Assembly (NCBI GenBank): GCA_905480385.1
Contig: CAJQQC010000040.1
Coordinates: 1 to 36,240, forward strand
From: an uncultured Winogradskyella sp.
GTDB taxonomy: Bacteria; Bacteroidota; Bacteroidia; Flavobacteriales; Flavobacteriaceae
DNA length: 36,240 nucleotides
Reading direction: 5' to 3'
Part shown: positions 25,094-32,833 of the stretch, in pieces
Position numbering within the stretch: position 1 is the first letter of the stretch
Layout: each line of letters opens with the position of its first letter
The notes under the pieces: generated by a model
Seen by the model: only the letters and a program-made list of their open reading frames with translations
What the model was told of the DNA's origin: nothing
Database searches by the model: none
Translations under genes and position numbers: made by a program

Positions 25094-26281
25094 ATGGCTT
25101 GTAACAGTTGCTCAACTGGCAAAGACGGCCAACCAAAAGGATGTAAAAACAATGGGACTTGTGGTACAGATAGCTGCAATAAACTTACTGTTTTTGACTG
25201 GCTGGCCAATATGTCGCTTCCTAACGGACAAGAACCTTTTTCGGGTATTGAAGTTCGTTTTAAAAACGGAAGAAAACAATATTATAAAAACACAGAAACC
25301 CTTACGTTAAGCATTGGTGATATAGTTGCAACTCAAGCAAAATCTGGTCACGATGTAGGCATGGTGACACTTACAGGAGAGCTTGTTCGTGTACAAATGA
25401 AACGTAAAAAAGTTAATATTGATGACAAAGAAAGTGTCTTAAAGATTTACAGAAAAGCATCACAAAAAGATATAGACATATGGTCAGCAGCTCGAGACAA
25501 AGAAGAGCCGATGAAGGTAAAAGCGAGACAATTTGCTATTGATTTAAATTTAAAGATGAAAATATCTGATATTGAATTTCAGGGAGATGCAAGTAAAGCA
25601 ACATTTTATTACACTGCCGAAGAGCGTGTAGATTTCAGAGAATTGATTAAGGTTTTTGCACGTGAATTTAGAACGCGCATAGAAATGAAACAAGTTGGCT
25701 TTAGACAAGAAGCTGCAAGACTTGGTGGTATTGGTTCTTGTGGTCGAGAGTTATGCTGTTCTACATGGTTAACAGACTTCAGATCAGTAAGTACATCTGC
25801 AGCACGTTATCAGCAATTATCCCTAAACCCCTTAAAACTTGCTGGACAATGTGGTAAACTGAAATGTTGTCTAAACTATGAGCTAGATTCTTACCTAGAC
25901 GCACTTAAAGCGTTTCCTAAAAAGGAGAAAAAACTACAAACCGAAAAAGGAACAGCTATTTGTCAAAAAACAGATATTTTTAAAGGCTTAATGTGGTATG
26001 CCTACGAGGGCGAATGGATGAATTGGCATATACTTTCTGCTACACAGGCCAACCAAATCATTGAAAAAAATAAAAAAGGAGAAAAAGTCGCAAGCCTTGA
26101 AGAATATGCAGTTGAGCATGTTGAAGATACTAAAACAGAGTTCGAAAACGTTGTTGGTCAAGATAGTTTAACACGTTTTGATAATCCAAAACGCAATAAC
26201 AGACGTAAAAATAATAAGAATCGTAACCGAAATAATAAAAGGCGAAATCGTAATCCTAAGAATAATGCAAAAAAAGACTAG
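25094..26281 (+). CDS. ricT: PSP1/RicT (YaaT)-family iron-sulfur regulatory protein
   Basis: A 395-residue cytoplasmic protein of the PSP1 family. The N-terminus is cysteine-rich (MACNSCSTGKDGQPKGCKNN; Cys 3, 6, 17, 23, 28). The PSP1 core follows, with RFKNGRKQYYKNTETLTLS and IEMKQVGFRQEAARLGGIGS, then GRELCCSTW and AGQCGKLKCCLNYE. These paired Cys motifs are the RicT signature, for the partner that binds an Fe-S cluster with RicA and RicF in Bacillus and affects RNase Y. Bacteroidota usually lack that full complex, so the role here is open. The Lys/Arg/Asn-rich tail (about 360-395) could bind nucleic acid. The 3' end overlaps gldH by 17 bases. Confidence 0.88.
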   Translation: MACNSCSTGKDGQPKGCKNNGTCGTDSCNKLTVFDWLANMSLPNGQEPFSGIEVRFKNGRKQYYKNTETLTLSIGDIVATQAKSGHDVGMVTLTGELVRVQMKRKKVNIDDKESVLKIYRKASQKDIDIWSAARDKEEPMKVKARQFAIDLNLKMKISDIEFQGDASKATFYYTAEERVDFRELIKVFAREFRTRIEMKQVGFRQEAARLGGIGSCGRELCCSTWLTDFRSVSTSAARYQQLSLNPLKLAGQCGKLKCCLNYELDSYLDALKAFPKKEKKLQTEKGTAICQKTDIFKGLMWYAYEGEWMNWHILSATQANQIIEKNKKGEKVASLEEYAVEHVEDTKTEFENVVGQDSLTRFDNPKRNNRRKNNKNRNRNNKRRNRNPKNNAKKD

Positions 26282-26762
26282 TGTTTTTCTAATAGCTAGC
26301 TTAATGTTAATCTTTTTAGTATCGTGTGATACTAAATCTGTTTTTGACGAATATAAGTCTCTTCCAAATCAATGGAATAAAGATAATATTATTTCATTTC
26401 AACTTGAAGCTCCAGACTCCACAAACACTTATAATTTATATGTAAATATTCGTAATAATAACGATTACAAATTCAGTAATTTATATTTAATTACTGGCTT
26501 AGAATATCCAAACGGTAAAACACTAGTAGACACTTTAGAATATAAAATGGCCGCACCAGACGGAACGCTTTTAGGAGAGGGTTTTACAGATGTGAAAGAA
26601 AATAAATTATGGTACAAAGGCTATAAAGTTCCTTTTGTGTTTAATGAATTAGGAACCTATACTTTTACAGTACAACATGCTATGCGAAAGTTTGGAGATG
26701 TTAATGGTGTAGATGATTTAGAAGGTATTACAGAAGTAGGTTTTAGAGTAGAAAACAAATAG
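26265..26762 (+). CDS. gldH: Gliding motility lipoprotein GldH
   Basis: GldH is one of the lipoproteins required for gliding in Flavobacterium johnsoniae. I place the start at ATG 26265, giving 165 residues with signal MQKKTSVFLIASLMLIFLVS and the lipidated Cys at residue 21 (lipobox LVSC). The longer reading frame from 26178 has no signal at its N-terminus and lies inside ricT. The mature part reads VFDEYKSLPNQWNKDNIISF, then a beta-sandwich region (KLWYKGYKVPFVFNELGTYT) and ends ITEVGFRVENK, as expected for GldH. It overlaps ricT and ends 2 bases before the PBP1A gene, so it is part of one operon. Confidence 0.92.
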   Translation: MQKKTSVFLIASLMLIFLVSCDTKSVFDEYKSLPNQWNKDNIISFQLEAPDSTNTYNLYVNIRNNNDYKFSNLYLITGLEYPNGKTLVDTLEYKMAAPDGTLLGEGFTDVKENKLWYKGYKVPFVFNELGTYTFTVQHAMRKFGDVNGVDDLEGITEVGFRVENK

Positions 26763-26764
26763 TT

Positions 26765-29125
26765 ATGGCTAAGAAAAAAGCTGCAAATAAAAAGAGTGAA
26801 ACTGAAATTTTTTCAAAATATGTCCGTTGGTTTTGGACTTTATTTGGACTAGGTTTCTTATCAGTTATTTTTTTATTTCTATTCGCTTCATGGGGACTTT
26901 TGGGTGAGATGCCTGATCATACATTATTAGAAAATCCTCGAACAAATCTAGCTTCAGAAGTTATTTCTTCTGATAATAAGACGCTCTCAAAATTTTACTT
27001 TGAAGACAATAGAACACCTGTAGGATATGATGAACTTCCAAAAAATTTAGTAGATGCCTTAGTTGCAACAGAAGATATTCGTTTTTATGAGCATTCGGGA
27101 ATAGATGCTAGAGGTTTTTTAAGAGCTATTTTTGCAAAACTTACACTTAGAGATAAAGGTGGAGCAAGTACAATATCTCAGCAATTAGCCAGGCAATTGT
27201 TTGTTGGTGTGCGGTCAAAAAATAAGTTAGAAGCTGTAACTCAAAAAATTAAAGAATGGGTTATTGCTATTCGTTTAGAGCGCCAGTATACTAAAGAAGA
27301 AATTATAGCTATGTATTTTAACATCTATGATTTTAATAATAATGCAGATGGTATTCGTTCTGCAGCACGTATCTATTTTGGGAAAGAGCCAAAGGACTTA
27401 GAAACAAAAGAAGCATCAATGTTAGTAGGGATGTTTAAAAATTCATCGCTATATAACCCAAGATCTCACAGAAATCCGGTTGGTACAAGAAATAGAAGAA
27501 ATGTTGTTTTAGCTCAGATGGCTAAGTACGACTATATTACTGAAGAAGCTAAAGATTCACTCCAACAAACAGATTTAGATTTAAATTACTCTCCAGAATC
27601 TCATCGCGAAGGTTTAGCAACATACTTTAGAGCTAACTTATCAGATTTTATGAAAGATTGGATTAAACAAAATCCAAAACCAGATGGTAAAAAACACAAC
27701 CTTTATAATGATGGCCTAAAGATTTACACAACTATAGATTCTCGTATGCAGCAATACGCAGAAGATGCAATTGCTAAACATATGCCAATGTTACAAGCAG
27801 AGTTTGATAACCAAAACACTCCAAACAAAAACCTCACAGCACCTTTTTTAGAGCTTGATAAAAAGGAAATCGAGAGCCTAATGCGAGTCGGAATGCGTCG
27901 AAGTGAACGTTGGAGACACATGAAAAATGATTTGGGTAAATCAGAAAAAGAAATTATTGCTTCTTTTGACAAACCTACTCAAATGGAAATTTTTGCATGG
28001 GAAAAAGGTAAATACTCAGAGATTGATACTGTTATGAAACCGATGGATTCTATGCGATATTACAAATCGTTTTTGCGTCCAGCAATGATGTCAATGGATC
28101 CACAAACAGGCCACGTAAAAGCTTGGGTGGGAGGTATGAATTATAAGCACTTTAAGTATGATATGGTTAAGCAAGGTAAGCGACAAGTCGGTTCTACCTT
28201 CAAGCCATTTGTATATGCAACAGCAATTGATCAATTACAATTATCTCCATGTGATTCCTTACCTAGGACACCAATAACTATAGAGGCTAATAAATTTGGT
28301 AACCCAGAACCATGGACTACTAAAAATTCTGATGGTAAGTATGATGGTTTTCAAACGCTTAAATCTGCTTTAGCGAGTTCTACAAATACAATTACAGCAA
28401 GACTAATGAATGAGATAGGTCCACAACCAGTTGTGGAAATGGCAAAAAAGCTTGGTGTAGAACAAGATATATTGCCAGTGCCAGCAATAGCATTAGGTAC
28501 ACCAGATATTAGTGTTTATGAAATGGTTGCCGCATACTCAACATTTGCCAATAAAGGCGTTTATAATAAACCTGTTTTAGTAACTCGTATAGAAGACAAG
28601 AATGGTACTGTATTGTACCAATTTCAGCCAGAAAGTCGAGATGTTTTAAGCGAAGAAGTTGCTTATGTTACAATTAATTTAATGCAAGGTGTAGTTGAAG
28701 GAGGTTCTGGGAAAAGACTTCAAGACACTTGGAGAATAAACCAACAGTTTACAAAAAAAATGCTTACGGGTTATCCATATGAACTCACAAATCCAATTGC
28801 TGGTAAAACAGGAACAACACAAAATCAGTCTGATGGTTGGTTTATGGGTATTGTGCCAAATCTCGTTACTGGTGTTTGGGTAGGATGTGAAGATAGAGCA
28901 GCTCATTTTGAATCGATTACATATGGACAAGGTGCTTCTACAGCTTTACCAATTTGGGGTTTATACATGAAAGCCTGTTATGAAGATGAAACATTGAATG
29001 TATCAAAAGAAGCTTTTGAAGAACCTCTTAACTTATCTATAAATGTAGATTGTGATAAAGTGTCTATAAGTGACGTTTTTGCTGATGATAATTCGGATGA
29101 AGATTTAGATGAATTAGACTTTTAA
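26765..29125 (+). CDS. Class A penicillin-binding protein 1A (transglycosylase/transpeptidase)
   Basis: A bifunctional inner-membrane enzyme that polymerises and cross-links peptidoglycan. The 786-residue protein has a short cytoplasmic tail, one membrane helix (about 22-45), and a GT51 glycosyltransferase domain with catalytic ATEDIRFYEHSGID (Glu103) and KGGASTISQQLARQLF. The transpeptidase domain has SxxK at Ser477-Lys480 (GSTFKPF), SxN at 539-541 (SSTN) and KTG at 681-683 (GKTGTTQNQSDGWFMG). All key residues are present. An acidic tail (SDEDLDELDF) closes the protein. Co-transcription with gldH is likely (2-base gap). mrcA/ponA-type names would also fit. Confidence 0.96.
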   Translation: MAKKKAANKKSETEIFSKYVRWFWTLFGLGFLSVIFLFLFASWGLLGEMPDHTLLENPRTNLASEVISSDNKTLSKFYFEDNRTPVGYDELPKNLVDALVATEDIRFYEHSGIDARGFLRAIFAKLTLRDKGGASTISQQLARQLFVGVRSKNKLEAVTQKIKEWVIAIRLERQYTKEEIIAMYFNIYDFNNNADGIRSAARIYFGKEPKDLETKEASMLVGMFKNSSLYNPRSHRNPVGTRNRRNVVLAQMAKYDYITEEAKDSLQQTDLDLNYSPESHREGLATYFRANLSDFMKDWIKQNPKPDGKKHNLYNDGLKIYTTIDSRMQQYAEDAIAKHMPMLQAEFDNQNTPNKNLTAPFLELDKKEIESLMRVGMRRSERWRHMKNDLGKSEKEIIASFDKPTQMEIFAWEKGKYSEIDTVMKPMDSMRYYKSFLRPAMMSMDPQTGHVKAWVGGMNYKHFKYDMVKQGKRQVGSTFKPFVYATAIDQLQLSPCDSLPRTPITIEANKFGNPEPWTTKNSDGKYDGFQTLKSALASSTNTITARLMNEIGPQPVVEMAKKLGVEQDILPVPAIALGTPDISVYEMVAAYSTFANKGVYNKPVLVTRIEDKNGTVLYQFQPESRDVLSEEVAYVTINLMQGVVEGGSGKRLQDTWRINQQFTKKMLTGYPYELTNPIAGKTGTTQNQSDGWFMGIVPNLVTGVWVGCEDRAAHFESITYGQGASTALPIWGLYMKACYEDETLNVSKEAFEEPLNLSINVDCDKVSISDVFADDNSDEDLDELDF

Positions 29126-29167
29126 ATTAAAAAAGCTTTTATAAAATTACGATAGATAGTCTTACAT

Positions 29168-29175
29168 TATATTTG
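29168..29175 (+). promoter_or_regulatory. Candidate -7 promoter element for scoA-scoB (TATATTTG)
   Basis: TATATTTG matches TAnnTTTG and ends 16 bases before the scoA ATG. No clear -33 TTG is seen at the standard spacing. Confidence 0.45.
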
Positions 29176-29191
29176 TAAATAATCAAAAAAT

Positions 29192-29893
29192 ATGATTAAT
29201 AAAAAAGTAGCCAATGTCGCTATAGCTTTAGACGGCGTTTCAGATAATATGACTTTTATGTTTGGCGGTTTTGGTCTCAGTGGTATTCCTGAAAATGCCA
29301 TTGCAGAATTGGTAAAACTAAATATTAAAGGTTTGTCCTGTATCTCAAATAATGCAGGTGTCGATGATTTTGGTTTAGGACTTTTACTTCAGCAAAAACA
29401 AGTTAAAAAAATGATCTCATCTTATGTTGGTGAGAATGATGAATTTGAGCGTCAAATGCTAAGTGGAGAGTTAGATGTAGAGCTAATTCCGCAAGGCACA
29501 TTAGCAGAACGATGCAGAGCAGCACAGGCAGGATTTCCGGCTATTTATACACCTGCTGGATATGGAACTGAAGTTGCTGAAGGAAAAGAAACCCGAGAGT
29601 TTGATGGAAAAATGTATGTTTTGGAGCACGCTTTCAAAGCTGACTTTGCTTTTGTGAAAGCGTGGAAGGGAGATGCTGCTGGAAACTTAATTTTTAAGGG
29701 CACAGCAAGAAATTTTAACCCTAACATGTGCGGTGGGGCCAAAATAACAGTTGCTGAGGTAGAAGAATTAGTTCCTGTTGGTGATCTAGACCCAAATCAA
29801 ATTCATATTCCAGGAATATTTGTACAGCGTATTTTTCAAGGAGAAATTTATGAGAAAAGAATTGAACAAAGGACGGTTAGACAAAGAAGTTAA
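29192..29893 (+). CDS. scoA: 3-oxoacid CoA-transferase subunit A
   Basis: The alpha subunit of succinyl-CoA:3-ketoacid CoA-transferase, which moves CoA between succinyl-CoA and acetoacetate or related 3-oxoacids. It allows use of ketone bodies and some amino-acid or lipid breakdown products. The 233-residue protein has the CoA-transferase family I pattern [18 protein letters not shown] near the N-terminus, plus [17 protein letters not shown] and [15 protein letters not shown]. The paired B subunit starts 2 bases after its stop. Subunit assignment is firm from order and motifs; the exact acyl acceptor is inferred. Confidence 0.93.
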   Translation: MINKKVANVAIALDGVSDNMTFMFGGFGLSGIPENAIAELVKLNIKGLSCISNNAGVDDFGLGLLLQQKQVKKMISSYVGENDEFERQMLSGELDVELIPQGTLAERCRAAQAGFPAIYTPAGYGTEVAEGKETREFDGKMYVLEHAFKADFAFVKAWKGDAAGNLIFKGTARNFNPNMCGGAKITVAEVEELVPVGDLDPNQIHIPGIFVQRIFQGEIYEKRIEQRTVRQRS

Positions 29894-29895
29894 AT

Positions 29896-30549
29896 ATGTT
29901 AGATAAAAACGGAATAGCAAAACGAATTGCCAAAGAAGTACAAAACGGCTACTATGTTAACCTTGGTATTGGTATACCAACACTAGTAGCGAATTTTGTG
30001 AGAGAAGATATTGAAGTTGAGTTTCAGAGTGAAAATGGTGTTTTAGGGATGGGACCTTTTCCTTTCGAGGGCGAAGAAGATGCTGATATAATTAATGCAG
30101 GTAAACAAACTATAACAACATTACCAGGCGCTTCTTTTTTTGATTCTGCTACAAGTTTTTCTATGATACGAGGCAAGCATGTAGATTTAACTATTCTTGG
30201 AGCTATGGAAGTTTCTGAAAATGGGGATATAGCAAATTGGAAGATACCAGGTAAAATGGTTAAAGGAATGGGTGGCGCTATGGATTTAGTAGCAAGTGCA
30301 GAAAATATTATTGTTGCGATGATGCATACTAATAGAGCAGGAGCTTCAAAATTACTTAAAAGATGTTCTTTACCATTAACAGGAGTTGGTTGTGTAAAAA
30401 AAATAGTTACTAATCTTGCAGTTATTGAGGTAACAGAAAGCGGCTTTAAACTATTAGAACGTGCACCAGGTGTTTCAGTGGAAGTTATAAAAGATGCAAC
30501 AGAGGGACACTTAATCATTGACAGAGTAATACCTGAAATGGAATTATAA
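29896..30549 (+). CDS. scoB: 3-oxoacid CoA-transferase subunit B
   Basis: The catalytic beta subunit of the heteromeric CoA-transferase. It is 217 residues long, the usual size. The active-site glutamate is in SENGVLGMGP (Glu46), the catalytic motif of family I transferases. GYYVNLGIGIPTLVANFV near the N-terminus and IPGKMVKGMGGAMDLVASA are also characteristic. Two-subunit genes in A-B order and a 2-base gap indicate a translationally linked pair. A clear terminator follows 21 bases after the stop. Confidence 0.95.
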   Translation: MLDKNGIAKRIAKEVQNGYYVNLGIGIPTLVANFVREDIEVEFQSENGVLGMGPFPFEGEEDADIINAGKQTITTLPGASFFDSATSFSMIRGKHVDLTILGAMEVSENGDIANWKIPGKMVKGMGGAMDLVASAENIIVAMMHTNRAGASKLLKRCSLPLTGVGCVKKIVTNLAVIEVTESGFKLLERAPGVSVEVIKDATEGHLIIDRVIPEMEL

Positions 30550-30570
30550 TTGTAAATTTAAGGAATGTAC

Positions 30571-30594
30571 GCCGCTTGAAAAAGCGGCTTTTTT
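30571..30594 (+). terminator. Intrinsic terminator of scoA-scoB
   Basis: The perfect 7-bp arms GCCGCTT (30571-30577) and AAGCGGC (30582-30588) close a GAAA tetraloop, followed by a T-run to 30594. Confidence 0.93.
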
Positions 30595-30690
30595 AAGGTT
30601 AAAAGACTACAATATGTTAAAATATAGTGCATTTCATCGATTAATTATGTTTTTAATCGTTAAATTTAAATATTAATTTCATATTAGCAG

Positions 30691-30768
30691 TCCCAAATTA
30701 CAATAACCAAGTTTACCATAAACTTAATTTATGATTTGTCCCAAATCTATCATAAATCTTAACTTATG
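30691..30768. repeat. Tandem imperfect repeats and inverted repeats upstream of a small ORF
   Basis: TCCCAAAT occurs at 30691 and 30739. CATAAA...CTTAA...TTATGA occurs at 30717 and again at 30751. Each copy is itself near-palindromic (CATAAA/TTTATG; CATAA/TTATG), and GATTTG-TCC-CAAATC forms a small hairpin between them. The second copy runs into the start codon of the 39-codon ORF. This could be an operator array or folded leader RNA; AT-richness tempers confidence. Confidence 0.4.
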
Positions 30769-30885
30769 AAAAAACGAACAAATCTACCAGAACCTACTTT
30801 TGAAGAAAGACCTTCAATAATTAAAAATACGCTCAGATTAATCTCTGGCGTATTTTATTTAACAAAAAAAGTATTTCTTCTATAA
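30766..30885 (+). CDS. Possible 39-residue basic peptide
   Basis: ATG at 30766 opens 39 codons to TAA at 30883. The product starts MKKRTNLPEPTFEERPSIIK and ends in a hydrophobic, basic segment (LRLISGVFYLTKKVFLL). A 12-codon ORF from 30731 ends in TGA overlapping the ATG (ATGA), which is compatible with translational coupling. The stop overlaps the end of the convergent ABC gene by 6 bases. The amphipathic composition suggests a membrane-associated small protein. I recognise no family, and no terminator follows on the plus strand, so it may not be a gene. Confidence 0.35.
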   Translation: MKKRTNLPEPTFEERPSIIKNTLRLISGVFYLTKKVFLL

Positions 30886-32571
30886 TCCTTTAGGTATAGC
30901 ATCAATAAGTTTTTTTGTGTAATTTTTTTTAGGATTTTGATATATTTTATCAGCTTCGCCTAACTCCTCAATTTTACCTTTGTTCATAACCATTAATTGA
31001 TCAGACATATATTTAACAACAGCTAAATCGTGAGATATAAATATGTAAGTAAATCCAAATTTTTCTTTCAAACTATTTAATAGATTCAAAACTTGCGCTT
31101 GCACAGAAATATCAAGTGCAGAAACAGATTCGTCGCACACAATAAGTTTTGGCTCTAAAGCAATTGTCCTTGCTATACCAATACGTTGGCGTTGACCACC
31201 AGAAAATTCATGAGGATATTTATTAAAATCATCTTCTAGAAGGCCTACGTGGTTTAATATGCTTAAAACTTTTTCTTTTCTTTCTTTTTTATTCTTTCCA
31301 ATACCATGAACTTTCATGGGTTCCATGATAGCATTACCTACTGTTAGTCTTGGGTTTAATGATGCAAAAGGATCTTGGAAAATAATTTGTATGTCTTTTC
31401 TTAGTGATCGTAGCTGTTTACTGTTTAAATCAGTAATGTCTTTTCCATCATATTTGACTATTCCTGACGAAGCTTTATCTAATTGTAGGATAGCATTCCC
31501 TAAAGTAGATTTTCCACAACCTGATTCGCCAACTAAACCAAGTGTTTCACCTGGATAGACTTTAAAACTAACCTTATCAACTGCTTTAAATGTTGAATTT
31601 GCGCCAATCCATCCTTTTTTAGAAAGGTATATTTTTTCTAAATCAATAACTTCTAAAATGGGGTTTTGGTTATAAAGAGTTTTATGTTTTTTTTGGCGCT
31701 CTTCATCAGAAACAATTTCAAAATTAATAGCGTCATTTAAAAAATCACTTACCGTAGGTAACTCTCTCTGTCTATAATTAGTAGATGGTCTTGAATTAAA
31801 TAGTGCTTTTGTATAGGAATGTTTTGGAGATGTAAAAATTAGACTAGTGTTTCCTTGTTCAACAATTTCACCTTTATACATAACAAGAACTCTATCCGCT
31901 AGTTCTGATATTAATGCTAAATCATGCGAAATAAATAAAACACTCATTTTAGTGTCTTCTTGAAGTTCTTTTAGCAATAATAAAATTTCCTTTTGTACGG
32001 TAACATCTAAAGCCGTTGTAGGCTCGTCAGCAATCAGCAATTTTGGTTTACATGAAATAGCCATAGCAATCATTACACGTTGTTTTTGTCCACCAGAAAT
32101 TTCATGAGGATACGCATTGAAAACACGTTCCGGTTCAGGAAGTTTTACTTTATCAAAAAGTGAAATCACCTCTTTTTTGATTTCGCTTTTTGATAAACTT
32201 GTATGTCTTTTTGTTAATTCAGCAACTTGATGACCACACTTCATAGATGGGTTTAAAGAACTCATGGGTTCTTGAAAAATCATTGAAATGTCATTTCCTC
32301 TTAAAGCTTGATAACCCTTTTCTGATATATTTAAAAGGTCTTTATCTTCAAATTGAATTGAACCTTTGGTGACTTCAGAAATCCTTTTAGGTAATAATCC
32401 CATAATAGCCAAAGAAGAAACTGATTTTCCTGATCCAGATTCTCCGACGATTCCTAATATTTCATTTTTACAAATAGAGAATGAAACATCATGAACGACT
32501 TCAGTTTTAGTTTTATTTGATATAAAACTTATGCTAAGGTTTTGAATATTAAGGATTTCAGAAGTTTTCAT
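30880..32571 (-). CDS. Dual-ATPase peptide/nickel-type ABC transporter ATP-binding protein
   Basis: A 563-residue fusion of two DppD/DppF-like ATPase domains, as in YejF/GsiA-type importers for peptides. Domain 1 has Walker A GESGSGKS (43-50), signature ISGGQKQR (158-165) and Walker B LLIADEP. Domain 2 has Walker A GESGCGKS (348-355), signature FSGGQRQR (456-463) and LIVCDES. Each half ends with the extended C-terminal region of oligopeptide ATPases (SPKHSYTKALFNSRP; NPKKNYTKKLIDAIPKGL). It should energise uptake or export through a two-permease channel, but no permease or binding protein gene adjoins it here. The partner is probably elsewhere on the chromosome, as is common for this gene in flavobacteria. 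Confidence 0.93.
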   Translation of the reverse strand: MKTSEILNIQNLSISFISNKTKTEVVHDVSFSICKNEILGIVGESGSGKSVSSLAIMGLLPKRISEVTKGSIQFEDKDLLNISEKGYQALRGNDISMIFQEPMSSLNPSMKCGHQVAELTKRHTSLSKSEIKKEVISLFDKVKLPEPERVFNAYPHEISGGQKQRVMIAMAISCKPKLLIADEPTTALDVTVQKEILLLLKELQEDTKMSVLFISHDLALISELADRVLVMYKGEIVEQGNTSLIFTSPKHSYTKALFNSRPSTNYRQRELPTVSDFLNDAINFEIVSDEERQKKHKTLYNQNPILEVIDLEKIYLSKKGWIGANSTFKAVDKVSFKVYPGETLGLVGESGCGKSTLGNAILQLDKASSGIVKYDGKDITDLNSKQLRSLRKDIQIIFQDPFASLNPRLTVGNAIMEPMKVHGIGKNKKERKEKVLSILNHVGLLEDDFNKYPHEFSGGQRQRIGIARTIALEPKLIVCDESVSALDISVQAQVLNLLNSLKEKFGFTYIFISHDLAVVKYMSDQLMVMNKGKIEELGEADKIYQNPKKNYTKKLIDAIPKGL

Positions 32572-32633
32572 ATGTAAATATAATGCAATAATCTAATAAA
32601 AAAGTAAGTTATATAATCCCCACTTTAAACATG

Positions 32634-32663
32634 AAATCCAGATAAGAAATTATCTGGATTTTT
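32634..32663 (+). terminator. Strong terminator-like hairpin in a gap with no plus-strand gene upstream
   Basis: The perfect 12-bp arms AAATCCAGATAA (32634-32645) and TTATCTGGATTT (32650-32661) close a GAAA loop, followed by T's on the plus strand. Only the divergent ABC gene lies to the left (its start is at 32571). It may end an antisense or short transcript, or be a folded element in the ABC leader RNA. Confidence 0.6.
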
Positions 32664-32772
32664 CAATTTAAAAAATAGTTCAAAATGTTTTTATTATCAT
32701 TTATTAAGTGTTTTAACAAGTCTATTTTCATCTTAATTCTCTTAAGTTAACAATTAAATGTTGAAATTTAAT

Positions 32773-32795
32773 AAGCACGGAGTTATTTCGTGCTT
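32773..32795. other. Hairpin upstream of the metalloprotease gene
   Basis: AAGCACG (32773-32779) and CGTGCTT (32789-32795) form a perfect 7-bp stem with a 9-base loop, 38 bases upstream of the protease ATG. There is only a weak T-run (TTT), so it is not a convincing terminator. It may be part of the 5' untranslated region. The rest of the 262-base gap holds no recognisable gene. Confidence 0.4.
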
Positions 32796-32833
32796 TAAAA
32801 TGATTAAATTGGGGTATTCAAAAACCAATTCTT

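Noticed and set aside
26178..26264. N-terminal extension of GldH
   Set aside because: It lies inside ricT, lacks signal character, and would bury the signal peptide that starts at 26265.
30024..30518. A 164-residue minus-strand ORF inside scoB
   Set aside because: It is a mirror of a well-supported gene, with no signal, motif or start context.
32688..32753. A 21-codon hydrophobic ORF in the ABC/protease gap
   Set aside because: Very short, composed of AT-rich codons only, and located after the terminator-like hairpin; no support.
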